Program-made: the position numbers and the translations under genes
The notes under the pieces: model-generated
The model's input: the letters and a program-made list of their open reading frames with translations, nothing else
Database searches by the model: none
Told to the model about the DNA's origin: nothing
Part shown: positions 9,419 through 19,340 of the stretch, piece by piece
Position numbering within the stretch: position 1 is the stretch's first letter
Layout of the letters: every line of letters begins with the position of its first letter
NCBI GenBank assembly: GCA_963805445.1
Contig: CAWDUI010000001.1
Span: 62,001-126,000, forward strand
DNA: 64,000 nt
Source of the DNA: JAENVT01 sp963805445
GTDB lineage: Bacteria; Actinomycetota; Acidimicrobiia; Acidimicrobiales; Ilumatobacteraceae
Reading direction: 5' to 3'

Positions 9419-12202
9419 GTGCCGGATCGAGCACGACTCTTCGTCGGCCGCAAGAGTGAGCGGCAGATTCTTGATCGATTGCTTGCGGACGTGCGTCGCG
9501 GTCACAGCGGGGCGCTCGTAGTTCGCGGCGAGGCGGGCATCGGGAAGACCGCGCTGTTGCGAGTACTGCGCGGCAGCAGGCCGATGGACTGCCGGGTTGT
9601 GCATGTCGCCGGTGTCGAAGACGAGCTGGAGCTGCCGTTCGCTGCGCTCCATCAGCTGTGCCAGACCGTTGCTCGACGCATGTATCCGGTCTACCGGAGC
9701 CGCAGGCATGCGCGTTGCAGGTCGCCTTTGGTCTCGACGGCCGGAACTGCTCCGGATCGCTTCATGGTCGGCCTGGCCGTGCTGAGCTGTTCTGGCCGAT
9801 GTTGCGTCCGAGAGGGCGCTCGTGTGCCTCATCGACGATGCCCAGTGGGTCGATGAGGCGTCGGCGCAGGTGCTCGGGTTCGTCGCCCGTCGTCTGCTCG
9901 CGGAATCGGTCGTCCTGCTTCTCGCAGTACGCGACGACGACGGGCAAGAACTGTTCGGCGATCTGCCGACACTGAGCCTCGAGGGTCTCCCGTACGACGA
10001 TGCGAAGGCACTGTTCACCGCGACGACACGTCGGCCAGCGTCGACGCGCAGGTTCGGGACCGAATCGTGGCGGAAACGCGCGGGAATCCATTGGCTCTGC
10101 TCGAACTGCCCCGCGTGATGAGTCGAGCTGAACTCGGTGGCGGTTTCGCAGTGCCGAGGTCGGCACCCTCTCTGGCCAGATGGAAGAGCACTACATCGGC
10201 GGATCACGGCGCTGCCCGGGCAGACGCGGCTGCTTATGACCTTGGCCGCGGCCGATCCGACCGGTGACTCGGCGCTGCTTCTGGCGTGCGGGCCTGCGCC
10301 CTTGGGCTCGATCCGGGGGCGGCCAGCGCGGCGGAGTCGGATCAGCTGCTCGAGGTCGGCAGTCACGTGCGTTTCCGACATCCCCTCGCGCGATCGGCGG
10401 CCTACGCAGCCGGTTCGGATGCGGATCGACGCGCTGCCCACGCTGCGCTCGCCGCGGCGACCGACGCGCGAGACGGATCCGGAGCGCCGCGTGTGGCACC
10501 TGGCCGATCGCGGCGACCGGCCCCGGACGAAGCCCTGGCCAGTCGAGCTCGAACAAGATCGCCGGAGACTGCGCAGGCGCGTGGCGGTATCGCCGCGGCA
10601 GCCGCCGTGCTGCAGCGCTCGGTCAGGTTGACCGCGGCCGCAGAGCGCCGCTTCGACCGAGCGCTGGCGGCCGCGTCCGCCTATCTTCACGCCGGCGACT
10701 TCGACGAGGCGCGCCGTCTCCTCGCGGAGGCCGCTGGCGCAGCAGTCGACGATCTCCAGCGAGCCCGGGTGGAGCGGCTCCGCGGACAGATCGAATATGC
10801 CTCGAATCCCGGGCCCGATGCACCCGCCCTGCTCGTCGAAGCCGCGGCGCGGCTCGAGACCGCTCGATGTGCTTCTGGCCCGGGAGACGTATCTCGATGC
10901 GTGGCTCGCAGCGACGGTCGCGGGTCGGACCGCTCGGCCGGGCGGCACGCTGCTCGATGTGTCCTCGCTGCCCTGTCCGCGGCGCCGCCACCGGACCGAA
11001 CCACGACCGTGCGACCTCCTCCTCGACGCGCTTGGCGACGAGCGTGACGCAGCGATCGCCGGGCGGCGGCCGCGAGCCTGCAGCGGGCCATGCGCACGTT
11101 CTTCGACGAGCAAGCTGCCCGACGACGAGGTGCTGAAGTGGGGGATGGTCGCTTCGCTCACCGCCATGGGACTCTGGGACATGGAGAGCTGGGACATCCT
11201 CAGCGCGCGCCAGATCGAACTGGCCCGGGCCTCGGGCGCGCTCGGCCCGCTCGTCGTCACGCTGAAGGGCCACGCGGTGATGCTCGCGTTGCGCGGCGAC
11301 TTCGAGGCGGTGGGCGCGCTGGTCGCCGAAGAGACAGCGCTCGCGGAGGTCACCGGGGTACGATTGGCGTCGTTCGCCGGGTTGCTCGTCGCCGGCGTAT
11401 CGCGGTCGGCCGGGAGAGGCGGCCGCACTGTTCTCCGCGACGAGCGCAGACTCACGCGCCGTCTGGGCACTGGGTCGGTTGGGCAACCGCGATTCTCGAA
11501 CAACGGCCTGGGCCGATACCCCGAGGCGTGCGAAGGGGCGGAGCTCGCGGCGACGAGCCAGGACGGGCCGTTCACTCCCACGTGGGCGTTGCCGGAGTTG
11601 GTCGAAGCGGCGGTACGCAGCGGACGGCGCGGCACGCGCAGCGAGGCGTTGGAACAGCTCGATGCCGCCACGTTGGACGATTCGGACTGGGCGATGGGCG
11701 TGCTCGCTCGATCGCGCGCATTGCTGAGCGACGGATGCGGCTGCCGAATCGCTGCTTCGAGGAGGCGGTGACGCGACTGAGCCGAACCCGTCTGCGGCCC
11801 GATCTCGCCAGAAGCCATCTCCTGTACGGCGAATGGCTCCGACGCGAGAACCGGCTGCGTCGAGGCGCGTGCGCACCTGCGCACAGCGCATTCCTCGTTC
11901 GAAGCGATGGGCGCCGAAGCGTTCGCCGATCGAGCCCGCCGGGAACTGCTCGCAACCGGCGAGAGCGTCCGCAAGCGGACGGTCGGGACCAGGTAACGAT
12001 CTCACTCCACAGGAAGAACACATCGCCCGCCTCGCTCGAGATCGGTTGCACGAACCCGGAGATCGCCGCCGAGCTCTTCCTCAGCTCCCGAACCGTCGAG
12101 TGGCACCTCCGAAAGGTCTTCACGAAGCTGGGCATCAGCTCCCGCAAGGAACTGCGCTCCGCTTCGGCTTCGCCGGGCGCGAGCGTTTCCAGCGACACCT
12201 GA
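9419..12202 (+). pseudogene. Second LuxR-family LAL regulator, heavily frameshifted
   Basis: The GTG at 9419 gives ARLFVGRKSERQILDRLL and Walker A RGEAGIGKTALL. The frame breaks near 9680. Walker B (LIDDAQWVDEASAQVLGF) lies near 9825 in another frame, and helical-repeat pieces follow in at least five further frames (for example AATDARDGSGAP, MVASLTAMGLWDMESWDIL, WALPELVEAAVRSGRRG). The C-terminal helix-turn-helix NPEIAAELFLSSRTVEWHLR and VFTKLGISSRKELRS ends at 12202. Domain order and total length match the LAL regulator at 5565-8343. Eight or more breaks in 2.8 kb is far above the rate elsewhere in the window, so true decay is possible here. Confidence 0.75.
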
Positions 12203-12224
12203 GCCCGAACCCGGGCAGATCGGC

Positions 12225-12737
12225 CTAATGACTTGAAGCGTTGCCGTGCACGACCAACACGGGCCGCTTTGATGCTCTCAGCACGGCGAGCGACACGCTT
12301 CCCAGGAGAGCGCTGGCAATGGCGCCATGCCCGCGAGAGCCGACGATGACCAAGTCCGCGTCGTGAGACTCTGCGTCGGCCACGATCTCCGCGGCGGTCG
12401 AGCCGCCGAGGAGGGCGGTCGTTGCAGGAACCCCGTGCGCACGCGCGAACGCCGCGGCGTCCTCGAGCTGGGAGTAGTCGTACGGAGTCGGATCATGGGG
12501 GAACGCATTGCCGACTTCGCCGACTGCAATGGGAGTGGCTACGTCGAGCGTCGGGACGACGTGGACGAAGCGCAGTTTCGATGCGTGCTCGGTCGCGAGC
12601 TCGACGGCCAACTCGATGGCATCCTGCGACGCCGGTGAGCCATCTGTGGCAACGAGAATCGTGCGGAGCTGGGCAGCCTCCGCCGTCTGGCCGTCCGTTG
12701 TGGGCTGTGTTGACTGAGCTACATCACTGCAAGGCAT
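12225..12737 (-). CDS. Universal stress protein, UspA family
   Basis: The 170-aa product has a disordered start (about 25 residues), then RTILVATDGSPASQDAIELA, the phosphate-loop Asp of the Usp fold, and near the end VIVGSRGHGAIASALLGSVS followed by VLVVHG. The last motif is the G-2x-G-9x-G-S ATP-binding signature, so this is an ATP-binding Usp. Family members act in the cytoplasm in survival under starvation, oxygen limitation or respiratory stress. It converges with the LuxR pseudogene (22 bases between stops), and the peroxiredoxin-like gene upstream on the same strand ends 12 bases before its start, suggesting co-transcription. Confidence 0.88.
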   Translation of the reverse strand: MPCSDVAQSTQPTTDGQTAEAAQLRTILVATDGSPASQDAIELAVELATEHASKLRFVHVVPTLDVATPIAVGEVGNAFPHDPTPYDYSQLEDAAAFARAHGVPATTALLGGSTAAEIVADAESHDADLVIVGSRGHGAIASALLGSVSLAVLRASKRPVLVVHGNASSH

Positions 12738-12749
12738 CGTCGGGCGCCA

Positions 12750-13343
12750 TCAGGTCGCAGCGAGGGAATCGTGGGAGCGGTGTTCCCAACCGTGGAACTG
12801 AGACCAGTCGCCACGGTCCCAGGCTTCGCGGAGCCCTGGCGTGCTGAGGTCCCAATCCGGACGTATCTCGCTGGTCGCCGCCCGCAGGTCGCGCCACAGA
12901 TCAGCGATCGACGGGCGACCCCAGAACCAGTATCCGTTGTAGACGCTGTGGATGATCAGACCCGGTTTGAGGACAAGCGTGTGAGGGATCATCGGGTTGT
13001 GCTCCGGGTCGGTGTACTCCTGGATGTCGAGGTCCTGCTGGATCGTCCGGCCCGGGTCCGAGAGGAATGTCCATTGAGCGGCAACGGAGGCGCGGAACTC
13101 CTGCAACGTGTGATGTTCGTCAGTGGCGATCGTGACGATCTGGGTGTACGCCACGGCGATCTTCGGATGGAATGCGGCGAGGTCGAGGTGCTGCTGGTGT
13201 TCCTTCGGACAGTAGTGACCGCGGGCGAGCGTGAGAATCATCGGGTCGTCGCCTTGGAGCTCGCTGAGGCTGCGGACGGTGCCGGCGTGGTCGGGCAGGG
13301 CGTAGTCAGGGAAGATGCCGCCTGGTCTGATGTCGGGGCGCAT
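12750..13343 (-). CDS. Peroxiredoxin-like (AhpC/TSA) redoxin-domain protein
   Basis: I chose the ATG at 13343; a GTG at 13361 would add six residues. The protein begins RPDIRPGGIFPDYALPDHAG, the redoxin N-terminus, and has LTLARGHYCPKEHQQH, where Cys in GHYCPKE sits at the peroxidatic position of the thioredoxin fold. IVTIATDEHHTLQEF and WTFLSDPGRTIQQDL match the AhpC/TSA core. No second resolving Cys is obvious, so a 1-Cys mechanism is likely. The C-terminal third (YWFWGRPSIADLW onward) is an extension seen in related redoxins. It is likely co-transcribed with the downstream UspA gene, both stress functions. Confidence 0.8.
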   Translation of the reverse strand: MRPDIRPGGIFPDYALPDHAGTVRSLSELQGDDPMILTLARGHYCPKEHQQHLDLAAFHPKIAVAYTQIVTIATDEHHTLQEFRASVAAQWTFLSDPGRTIQQDLDIQEYTDPEHNPMIPHTLVLKPGLIIHSVYNGYWFWGRPSIADLWRDLRAATSEIRPDWDLSTPGLREAWDRGDWSQFHGWEHRSHDSLAAT

Positions 13344-13575
13344 GGGAAGAACACCTTTCACGGGTCAATGGATGATCTGTTGATCGGTGGACGAGTCTGC
13401 GGATCTCGACCGGCCACGGACCAAAGCGTCGCGCTCTGTTGGGAGCAATGCGCCCGTCACAGTCCCTGGTCGTGCCCAGCCGGCGCTACCAGTGACTGTC
13501 ACCGGTGCGATCTCCACAGCGCTGGGGCGACGATGGAACGAGAAATCAGCAACTCACTCCATGGAGGACAACATC

Positions 13576-14079
13576 ATGAGCAACTCCCAAACGACCACGT
13601 CAGCCGCCACGGCCACACCAGAAGTGGCGGCCGGCGACATGAGCCTCGAGGTCGTCGTGATCCCGGTGTCCGACGTCGACCGCGCCAAGGACTTCTACGC
13701 CACCACGCTCGGATTCCAGACGCACGCCGATTTCACTGCGGCTGATGGACTCCGAATCGTGCAGGTCACCCCGCCCGGTTCGCGATGCTCGATCAACTTC
13801 GGCGCACATGTGACCGCTGCCGTGCCGGGCACCGCCCAAGGAATGATCTTGGTGGTTCGAGACATCGACGCCGCACGCGCCGACCTCGTGAGGCGGGGCG
13901 TGGATGTGAGCGAGGTGTTCCACGATGTCGGTGGCATCTTCCATCATGCCGGCACCGACGGGCGGGTGCCGGGTCCAGCGCCGGAACACCAGTCCTACGC
14001 ATCGTTCGCATCCTTCAACGATCCCGACGGGAACGGCTGGGTGTTGCAAGAGATCACCACGAGGTTCGAAGGCCGCTGA
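13576..14079 (+). CDS. VOC-family (glyoxalase-like) protein
   Basis: The ATG at 13576 has GGAGG about 8 bases upstream. After a 20-residue Ser/Thr/Ala-rich tail the fold starts with LEVVVIPVSDVDRAKDFYA followed by TLGFQTHADF, contains RIVQVTPPGSRCSINFG and ends SFNDPDGNGWVLQEITTRF. These are the paired beta-alpha-beta-beta-beta modules of the vicinal oxygen chelate superfamily. VOC proteins include glyoxalases, dioxygenases and antibiotic-binding proteins; the substrate cannot be told from sequence. The frame is intact (167 aa). Confidence 0.85.
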   Translation: MSNSQTTTSAATATPEVAAGDMSLEVVVIPVSDVDRAKDFYATTLGFQTHADFTAADGLRIVQVTPPGSRCSINFGAHVTAAVPGTAQGMILVVRDIDAARADLVRRGVDVSEVFHDVGGIFHHAGTDGRVPGPAPEHQSYASFASFNDPDGNGWVLQEITTRFEGR

Positions 14080-14110
14080 GACCGTCGTTCAGTCCAACTG
14101 GGTGTGGGCG

Positions 14111-14141
14111 GCCGGGGCTCGACCTGTGGTCAAGCCCCGGC
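14111..14141. terminator. GC-rich hairpin between convergent genes
   Basis: GCCGGGGCT (14111-14119) is exactly complementary to AGCCCCGGC (14133-14141), with a 13-base loop. It lies just past the VOC stop and straddles the stop of the opposing small gene. There is no T-tract on either strand, so a bidirectional terminator role is only plausible. Confidence 0.4.
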
Positions 14142-14357
14142 TGCGGGGGGAGCTTTCGGAGGGAGGACGATTCCTCTCACGTCCGCCATGTAGCGGTCGG
14201 CGGCCGCGGCTGCATCCTTTGCCGTCAAGCCGGCCTGTCGTGCGTCCATGTATGGTGCGTACCAGTCCCACCAATCATGCGGTGGGGCCGCAGCCTCGAA
14301 CGAGCCGTGGTGCTCGGCCGTCTCGTGGAGGAGGTTTGCGAGACCCGCGACATCCAT
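14130..14357 (-). CDS. Small conserved protein (75 aa), function unknown
   Basis: The product reads LANLLHETAEHHGSFEAAAP then HDWWDWYAPYMDARQAGLTA and AAAAADRYMADVRGIV. The pattern of a His-rich helix, HDWWDWYAPYM and an Ala-rich helix recurs in small actinobacterial proteins often labelled bleomycin-resistance-like without evidence. I assign no function. The codon pattern is that of a coding frame, and it converges with the VOC gene. It lies 33 bases after the end of the acetamidase gene on the same strand, so it may be the last gene of that unit. Confidence 0.65.
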   Translation of the reverse strand: MDVAGLANLLHETAEHHGSFEAAAPPHDWWDWYAPYMDARQAGLTAKDAAAAADRYMADVRGIVLPPKAPPAAGA

Positions 14358-14390
14358 CGTTTGTTCTCCTTCTCCGGCGGAACCGAGCTG

Positions 14391-15517
14391 TCAACCGTCG
14401 ACGAAGATGTCTTCGGGGAGGAATGCAGTCACGAGCATGTTCGGTACGTCGACGAGTTGGCTGATCTTGAGGTCGACCGCGACGCTGCAGATCGCATAAG
14501 CCTGCTGCGCATTCCAGCCGTGCTCCGTCAGATGCTCGATCATGTGAAGGAGTGCGTTCCGGGCCGCGAGCGACACGTCCTCGGACTGGTCGACGCCGTC
14601 CCTCGTCACCGAGATGCCGGTCGTGGCGTAGCAGCGTCGCGGTGCCGCGAACTCGGGAGGTAAGTAGTAGTCGTCTCGGGTGAATCGTGGATGACGAATC
14701 CCCTTCTGCTTGGCCTCGCCTTTGCGGACGTGGAACCGGACGTGGAGCGTGGCGTCCATCTCGATCGCAGTGCCGCACGTCTCGCAGTCTCCCTGGGCGA
14801 AGTGGGCGTCGCCGGCGGAGAACAGGCCTCCGGGGGTGTCGACGGGGATGAGCAGATGAGCGCCTTTGGAGAGTTGCTTGATGTCGATGTTGCCGCCCTG
14901 TTCGCGGGCGGAATCGTCCGCAGCGTGTGGGCGGCGATGTGCGGATCACTCGGGACTGCCGATGCGGCCGAGGGTGGAAGCACGAACCCGCCACGGTCGA
15001 GCAACGCCTGTTCGCGAGCGGTGGTGGCGGCGAGCAGTTCGTGTCCTGGTGACAGACCGATCGTGCCCATGAATGGGCCGCCGGGGATCCGGAGGCCGGG
15101 CAGATCGGCGGAGGTGGCCCAGCCGCCAGCGAGGGTCCAGTCGACCTTGAACGGGTCGGGGAACTCGTCGCGAAGGAACCCGAACCCGGGAACTTGGGCG
15201 GTGTAGCCATAGTCCGCCGGTTCGATGTCGACGATCTCGATATCGAGCAGATCGCCAGGTTCGGCGCCCTCGACGAACACGGGCCCGGTCAGTGGATGGA
15301 GTCGATCGAGATTCACCCCGGCGACGTCTTCGAGCGACACACCCGGGCCGAGTTGGCCATCGAACGCATCGCGTGTCTCGAGGATCACCTCGTCGCCGGG
15401 TTCGCATCTGATGACGGGGTCGATGTCAGGGTGCCAGCGGTTGTGGCCAGTACTTGGCTCCTCCACCAGGCTCTTGCTGCGATCGATGCGGACTTCGAGC
15501 ATCGAGGTGGTCTTCAT
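14391..15517 (-). pseudogene. Acetamidase/formamidase (FmdA/AmdA family), one frameshift
   Basis: ATG at 15517 has AGGAG upstream. The N-terminal part contains GHNRWHPDIDPVIRCEPGDE, FVEGAEPGDLLDIEIVDIEP, GFGFLRDEFPD and SPGHELLAATTAREQ. After a one-base frame change near 14920 it continues GAHLLIPVDTPGGLFSAGDA, HFAQGDCETCGTAIE and ends QAYAICSVAVDLKISQLVDV. These blocks are the acetamidase/formamidase family, which releases ammonia from short amides. Corrected length is about 375 aa, shorter than the fungal enzymes but usual for bacterial ones. Conservation across the break argues for an indel in the sequence. Confidence 0.8.
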
Positions 15518-15576
15518 CTGGCTGCTCCTCTTGGTCTTCGGTGATTGATCAGTGGTGCGGACGAGGGTTTCGCTCG

Positions 15577-16104
15577 TCATCGCTCGTTCCGGGTGAACGC
15601 GGCGACCGTTGCGCCGGTCGCGGCGCCGAACACCAGGTGGGCGGAGAGGTCCTTTCCCAGGGTCTTCGCGTCGTACTTCCAGATCGGCTCGTACACCCCG
15701 GTCAACGGGAGGATCACGTAGCTGGACAACCAGGCCACGGGGCCGAGGGAGAGCGCACGAATCAACGGGTGGGGCGACACTCGACTTGCGAGGATGCCGT
15801 ACTGAAGGCCCCAACCGATGCCGGTGGACCAGTGCATCGCGTTCGTCGTGGCGCGAGCCCAGCTGTCGGGAGGTGGTCGTCGGATGACGAGGCGTTCCAG
15901 CTTCTGGCCGATCTTCCCGGGGGCCGACGCTTGATCCCAGCTCATGACCGACCCCGCAAATTCCCATCGCCAGAGCGAGTCTTCGCCGCCATCGTGGCGG
16001 TAGCGGCGGTACAGCTCGAGGTCCATCGCGAGCGTTCCGACCGCACCGGCCACAGCACCGAACACGGCTCCACCAACGACCCCGGCAACGCCTGACCTCC
16101 TCAT
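15577..16104 (-). CDS. Membrane protein of unknown function, coupled to poxB
   Basis: The 175-aa protein starts with a Gly/Ala-rich helix (GVVGGAVFGAVAGAVGTLAM) and has further hydrophobic segments around GIGWGLQYGILAS, LSLGPVAWLSSYVILPL and HLVFGAATGATVAAF, so about four membrane passes are likely. No enzymatic motif is seen. Its ATG overlaps the poxB stop by four bases, which implies translational coupling and a possible role in anchoring or supporting that membrane-associated enzyme; this is inference. It resembles the DUF1440-like group of small membrane proteins only in general pattern. Confidence 0.7.
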   Translation of the reverse strand: MRRSGVAGVVGGAVFGAVAGAVGTLAMDLELYRRYRHDGGEDSLWRWEFAGSVMSWDQASAPGKIGQKLERLVIRRPPPDSWARATTNAMHWSTGIGWGLQYGILASRVSPHPLIRALSLGPVAWLSSYVILPLTGVYEPIWKYDAKTLGKDLSAHLVFGAATGATVAAFTRNER

Positions 16105-17849
16105 CGCAGGAGCCTCCTCGTGACATTCGCCTTGGTGAGATCGATCAGCTCGTCGCAGCGTCCGGAGAGCACGCTCCGCACCGCGTACAACCCGAAGCCC
16201 TTGACCTGGTCGAAGGTGAGCTTCGGCGGCAGGACGAGCTCCTGCCGCTCGACGACGACCTCGACCAACGCACTGCCGGGATGAGCGAATGCGGTCCGAA
16301 GCGCGTCCGCCAGATCGTCTGGGCGCTCGACTCGCTCACCGTGCATGCCCAAAGTCCGAGCCACTGCCGCGAAGTCGGGATTGGCCAGATCAGTCCCAAA
16401 GTTCACGAACCCGTTGGCCTTCATCTCGAGCTCCACGAATCCGAGTGCGCTGTTGTTGAACACAACGACCTTCACCGGGAGGCTGAGTTGTTGGAGGGTG
16501 ATGAGGTCACCGAACATCATCGCCAGGCCCCCATCGCCGGAGAGCGTGACAACCTGTCGTTCGGGTTGCGACGCCTGCACTCCGATGGCCTGCGGCACGG
16601 CGTTGGCCATGCTTCCGTGGTTGAACGAGCCGATCAGCCGCCGGCGGCCGTTCATCCGAAGGTAGCGAGCCGCCCACACCACCGGCGTGCCGACATCGGC
16701 GATGAACACCGCATCGGGATCGGCGAGCTCGTCGAGCGTTCTCGCTACGAACTGCGGGTGCATGGGGGAACGGTTGCGATCATTGATGGCCACTGCATCG
16801 AGGGCGTCACGGGACTGGACGAAGTGATCTCGCATTTGCGCCAGGTGCTTCGAGTTGGTCTTGATCACCAGCTTGGGGAGCAGCGCCTCGACGGTGTCCT
16901 TGACCGTACCGACGAGCGCGATGTCGACGGCCGTGCGGCGGCCGATCTGTTCTCCACGCACGTCAACCTGGATCACTTTCGCGTCCTCCGGGTAGAACTC
17001 TCGGTACGGGAAGTCCGTGCCCAACATCAGCAGGACATCGCACGACGTCACCGCGTGGAATCCCGACATGTGCCCGAGGAGACCGGTCATGCCGACGTCG
17101 TAGGGGTTGTCGTGCTCGACGAACTCCTTGCCCCGCAACGTGTGCACAACCGGCGCCTGCAACGTCCGTGCGATTGCAACGAGCTGCTCATGGGCACCGG
17201 CGCAGCCTGCGCCCGCCAGGATCGTTACACGGTCGGCCCCGTCAAGCGCCCTCGCGGCGAGCTCGAGTTCGCCGTCACCTGGGCGAACGACGGGCGTTGT
17301 TGGACGAATCACCGGAATGCTTCGCGGGGTTTGGACGTGAGCGACGAGGAGGTCGCCGGGAACAACGAGGACGGCAACCCCGCGCTTTTCGAGCGCCGTA
17401 CGCACGGCGGTGTTGAGGACGAATGGAAACTGCGCTGTCGAGGAGGCAAGCTCGCAGTACACGCTGCATTCCTTGAACAGCTCCTGCGGGTGCGTCTCTT
17501 GGAAGTAGGTCGTGCCGATCTCACCGCTGGGGATGTGCGCCGCAATGGCCAGGACAGGCACGCGGGAACGCTGCGCATCGAACAGACCGTTGATCAGGTG
17601 CAGGTTTCCGGGGCCGCAACTTGCTGCACAGACCGCCAGCTGACCGCTGACCGCCGCGTCTCCCGCAGCGGCGAACGCAGCCGACTCCTCGTGCCGCACG
17701 TGCTGCCATGTGACGGTCCCGTTGCGGCGCAGCGCATCGGTGAAGCCGTTGAGCGAGTCACCCGGCAGCCCGTACACACGGCGCACACCGGCATGTTCCA
17801 ACGTCTCGACGATCAGATCAGAGATGGTGAATGCCACGAAACCCACCAT
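16101..17849 (-). CDS. poxB: Pyruvate dehydrogenase (quinone)/pyruvate oxidase, ThDP-dependent
   Basis: The 582-aa protein has the three-domain layout of ThDP enzymes. The N-terminal Pyr domain has VYGLPGDSLNGFTDALRR and HVRHEESAAFAAAGDAA with the catalytic Glu near residue 56. The central domain has ILAGAGCAGAHEQLV. The C-terminal PP domain has SGDGGLAMMFGDLITLQQ followed by FNNSALGFVELEMKA, the GDG-x-NN ThDP/Mg motif. Length and order match PoxB (572 aa in E. coli), which decarboxylates pyruvate to acetate and CO2 with electrons going to membrane quinone. A C-terminal stretch after residue 540 would give membrane binding. Acetolactate synthase is the main alternative, but the C-terminal pattern favours PoxB. 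Confidence 0.85.
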   Translation of the reverse strand: MVGFVAFTISDLIVETLEHAGVRRVYGLPGDSLNGFTDALRRNGTVTWQHVRHEESAAFAAAGDAAVSGQLAVCAASCGPGNLHLINGLFDAQRSRVPVLAIAAHIPSGEIGTTYFQETHPQELFKECSVYCELASSTAQFPFVLNTAVRTALEKRGVAVLVVPGDLLVAHVQTPRSIPVIRPTTPVVRPGDGELELAARALDGADRVTILAGAGCAGAHEQLVAIARTLQAPVVHTLRGKEFVEHDNPYDVGMTGLLGHMSGFHAVTSCDVLLMLGTDFPYREFYPEDAKVIQVDVRGEQIGRRTAVDIALVGTVKDTVEALLPKLVIKTNSKHLAQMRDHFVQSRDALDAVAINDRNRSPMHPQFVARTLDELADPDAVFIADVGTPVVWAARYLRMNGRRRLIGSFNHGSMANAVPQAIGVQASQPERQVVTLSGDGGLAMMFGDLITLQQLSLPVKVVVFNNSALGFVELEMKANGFVNFGTDLANPDFAAVARTLGMHGERVERPDDLADALRTAFAHPGSALVEVVVERQELVLPPKLTFDQVKGFGLYAVRSVLSGRCDELIDLTKANVTRRLLR

Positions 17850-17934
17850 CGCGCCTCGCGACGGCCGCTCGCACCCGTCAGAGACCCTGGTCGCGAGCCT
17901 GGCTGACGATCGCGAAGGCGCCCAGATCCCGAGG

Positions 17935-18060
17935 CCACAGAAACGAGTGCGCTCCGCTCCGCAGATCTGGGTGCCAGCCCATCGACCGCAGCAGCGACGA
18001 TGTCGAAGCGTGGCGCCCAGATCTTTCAGATAGCGCCGATTGCTCGCTCCCGCACGTCAA
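17935..18060 (+). repeat. Intergenic two-hairpin repeat, copy B (5'-truncated)
   Basis: This fills the divergent gap between poxB and the DinB-like gene. It starts at the 3' arm of hairpin 1 (GGCGCCCAGATCC, 17938-17950), then has the complete hairpin 2: AGATCTGGGTGCCA (17963-17976) pairs with TGGCGCCCAGATCT (18011-18024). The intervening sequence CCCATCGACCGCAGCAGCGA is identical to copy D. Apart from this element nothing coding is seen between 17850 and 18184. Confidence 0.65.
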
Positions 18061-18184
18061 CCCAAGCGACTCTGCCGTCGCAGAACAACGTTCGCGAGAT
18101 CGGCAGAAATGGGTTCTCCGGGGAAGTACCTCTGCCCGTCCGGCGCGGTCGATCAGCTGAACGTCTCCGCCTACCGTGTGTGAT

Positions 18185-18682
18185 ATGTCGACATCCAATT
18201 TGGATCCTGGGTCCGAACGCGCAGGCCTGTTTGAGTTCCTTGGCTACAAACGTGAGGTACTGATCGACAGCCTTGACGGTCTCTCGGACGAGCAGGCGCG
18301 GATGACCCCGACTGCCAGTTCGCTATCGCTACTCAGCCTGGTCAAGCACTCGGCGATCTGGGAGCGCCGCTGGTTTCAGGTGATCGTGGCAGGGCGTAGC
18401 TTTCCAGGCGAGTGGCCGGAGGTGCGATCTGACGAGGAGAACTCGACCTTCCGACTCGCCGACCAGGACACGGTCGAGACCGTGATCGCTGACTACCGGG
18501 AGCAGATCGCGGCTTCGGACCACATCCTGGCTACCAGCGATCTCGACGCGGCCTGCGCGTGGCCGGAGATGGCCGGACAGAACGTGCGCTGGGTTGCTCT
18601 GCACATGATTGAAGAAACTGCTCACCACGCTGGTCACGCCGACATCATCCGCGAGACTATTGACGGTCGTCGTTGTCGCTGA
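18185..18682 (+). CDS. DinB-family protein (DUF664 type)
   Basis: ATG at 18185; an in-frame GTG at 18176 is possible. The 165-aa product has LVKHSAIWERRWFQVIVAGR and ends RWVALHMIEETAHHAGHADI followed by IRETIDG, which supply the three His of the DinB/YfiT four-helix metal-binding fold. Family members are thiol-dependent (in actinobacteria mycothiol- or bacillithiol-dependent) transferases or unknown. The specific reaction is not visible. The gene stands alone, divergent from poxB. Confidence 0.8.
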   Translation: MSTSNLDPGSERAGLFEFLGYKREVLIDSLDGLSDEQARMTPTASSLSLLSLVKHSAIWERRWFQVIVAGRSFPGEWPEVRSDEENSTFRLADQDTVETVIADYREQIAASDHILATSDLDAACAWPEMAGQNVRWVALHMIEETAHHAGHADIIRETIDGRRCR

Positions 18683-18888
18683 GGTGATGATGACTGGACA
18701 CAGTGGCCGCTCGATGCCACCGCGAGCGCGTTCGCCAAGCTCTGAATGGCAGCGCCGAGCGGCACATCTGGGCGCCTCCTAGAGCGATCGCTACCCACGG
18801 GCTTGCGGTCGAAGTTCTCAAGCGTTGATACTCGTGTGATGGTCGGCGCGGCTCCACCTAACGGCAGTTGTGGCGCGAGCACATAGAT

Positions 18889-19305
18889 CTAGGGGACCAC
18901 GAAGAAGTTGCTCATGTCCTTGCCACAGATACGTGCTGCCACTGTGGCCGCTGGGTTCGTCGACCATCCGTCTGGCGCTTGCCCGTTGTTGAATGCAGCG
19001 ATGTTCGCCTCGACTGTGGCGATGGCAGTCGAAATTGCATCCTGGTCGTCACCGGGAAGGTTGGTGACATCCAACCCTCGAAGAGCGTCGACAGCGCCGC
19101 CTCCGTCCGATGCAAACGTCTCCTTGTTGAACAACCTGTCGGCTGACGCGCAGAACGAAACATTCGACGGTGTTTCTGCGGCGGGTGATCTGCAGGCGAA
19201 ACTCACCGTGCTCGCGAGCACGGCCGCTGCCACAGCATTGGCGAATCCTCGCACGAGAGCAGAATGCTCGCTCCGATGCCGCAGCGCAAGCATGGTCGCT
19301 CGCAA
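18889..19305 (-). CDS. Hypothetical exported protein with small helical domain
   Basis: After a basic start the protein has a hydrophobic stretch (GFANAVAAAVLASTVSFAC), likely a signal peptide; SFAC is a weak lipobox. The mature part is about 95 residues: ETPSNVSFCASADRLFNKET, LRGLDVTNLPGDDQDAISTA, then TVEANIAAFNNGQ and ICGKDMSNFFVVP. Helices with paired Cys suggest a small secreted helical domain. I recognise no family. The true start may be downstream of the first Met. Confidence 0.5.
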   Translation of the reverse strand: MRATMLALRHRSEHSALVRGFANAVAAAVLASTVSFACRSPAAETPSNVSFCASADRLFNKETFASDGGGAVDALRGLDVTNLPGDDQDAISTAIATVEANIAAFNNGQAPDGWSTNPAATVAARICGKDMSNFFVVP

Positions 19306-19340
19306 CGAACTAGTCGCGCCGATCGACAGTTCTGGCGCCG

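Noticed and set aside
16281..17906. Long plus-strand frame opposite poxB (541 aa)
   Set aside because: Antisense shadow with no domain; PoxB motifs on the minus strand are unambiguous.
18683..18888. Gap between DinB-like gene and exported protein
   Set aside because: No gene, repeat or hairpin of note.
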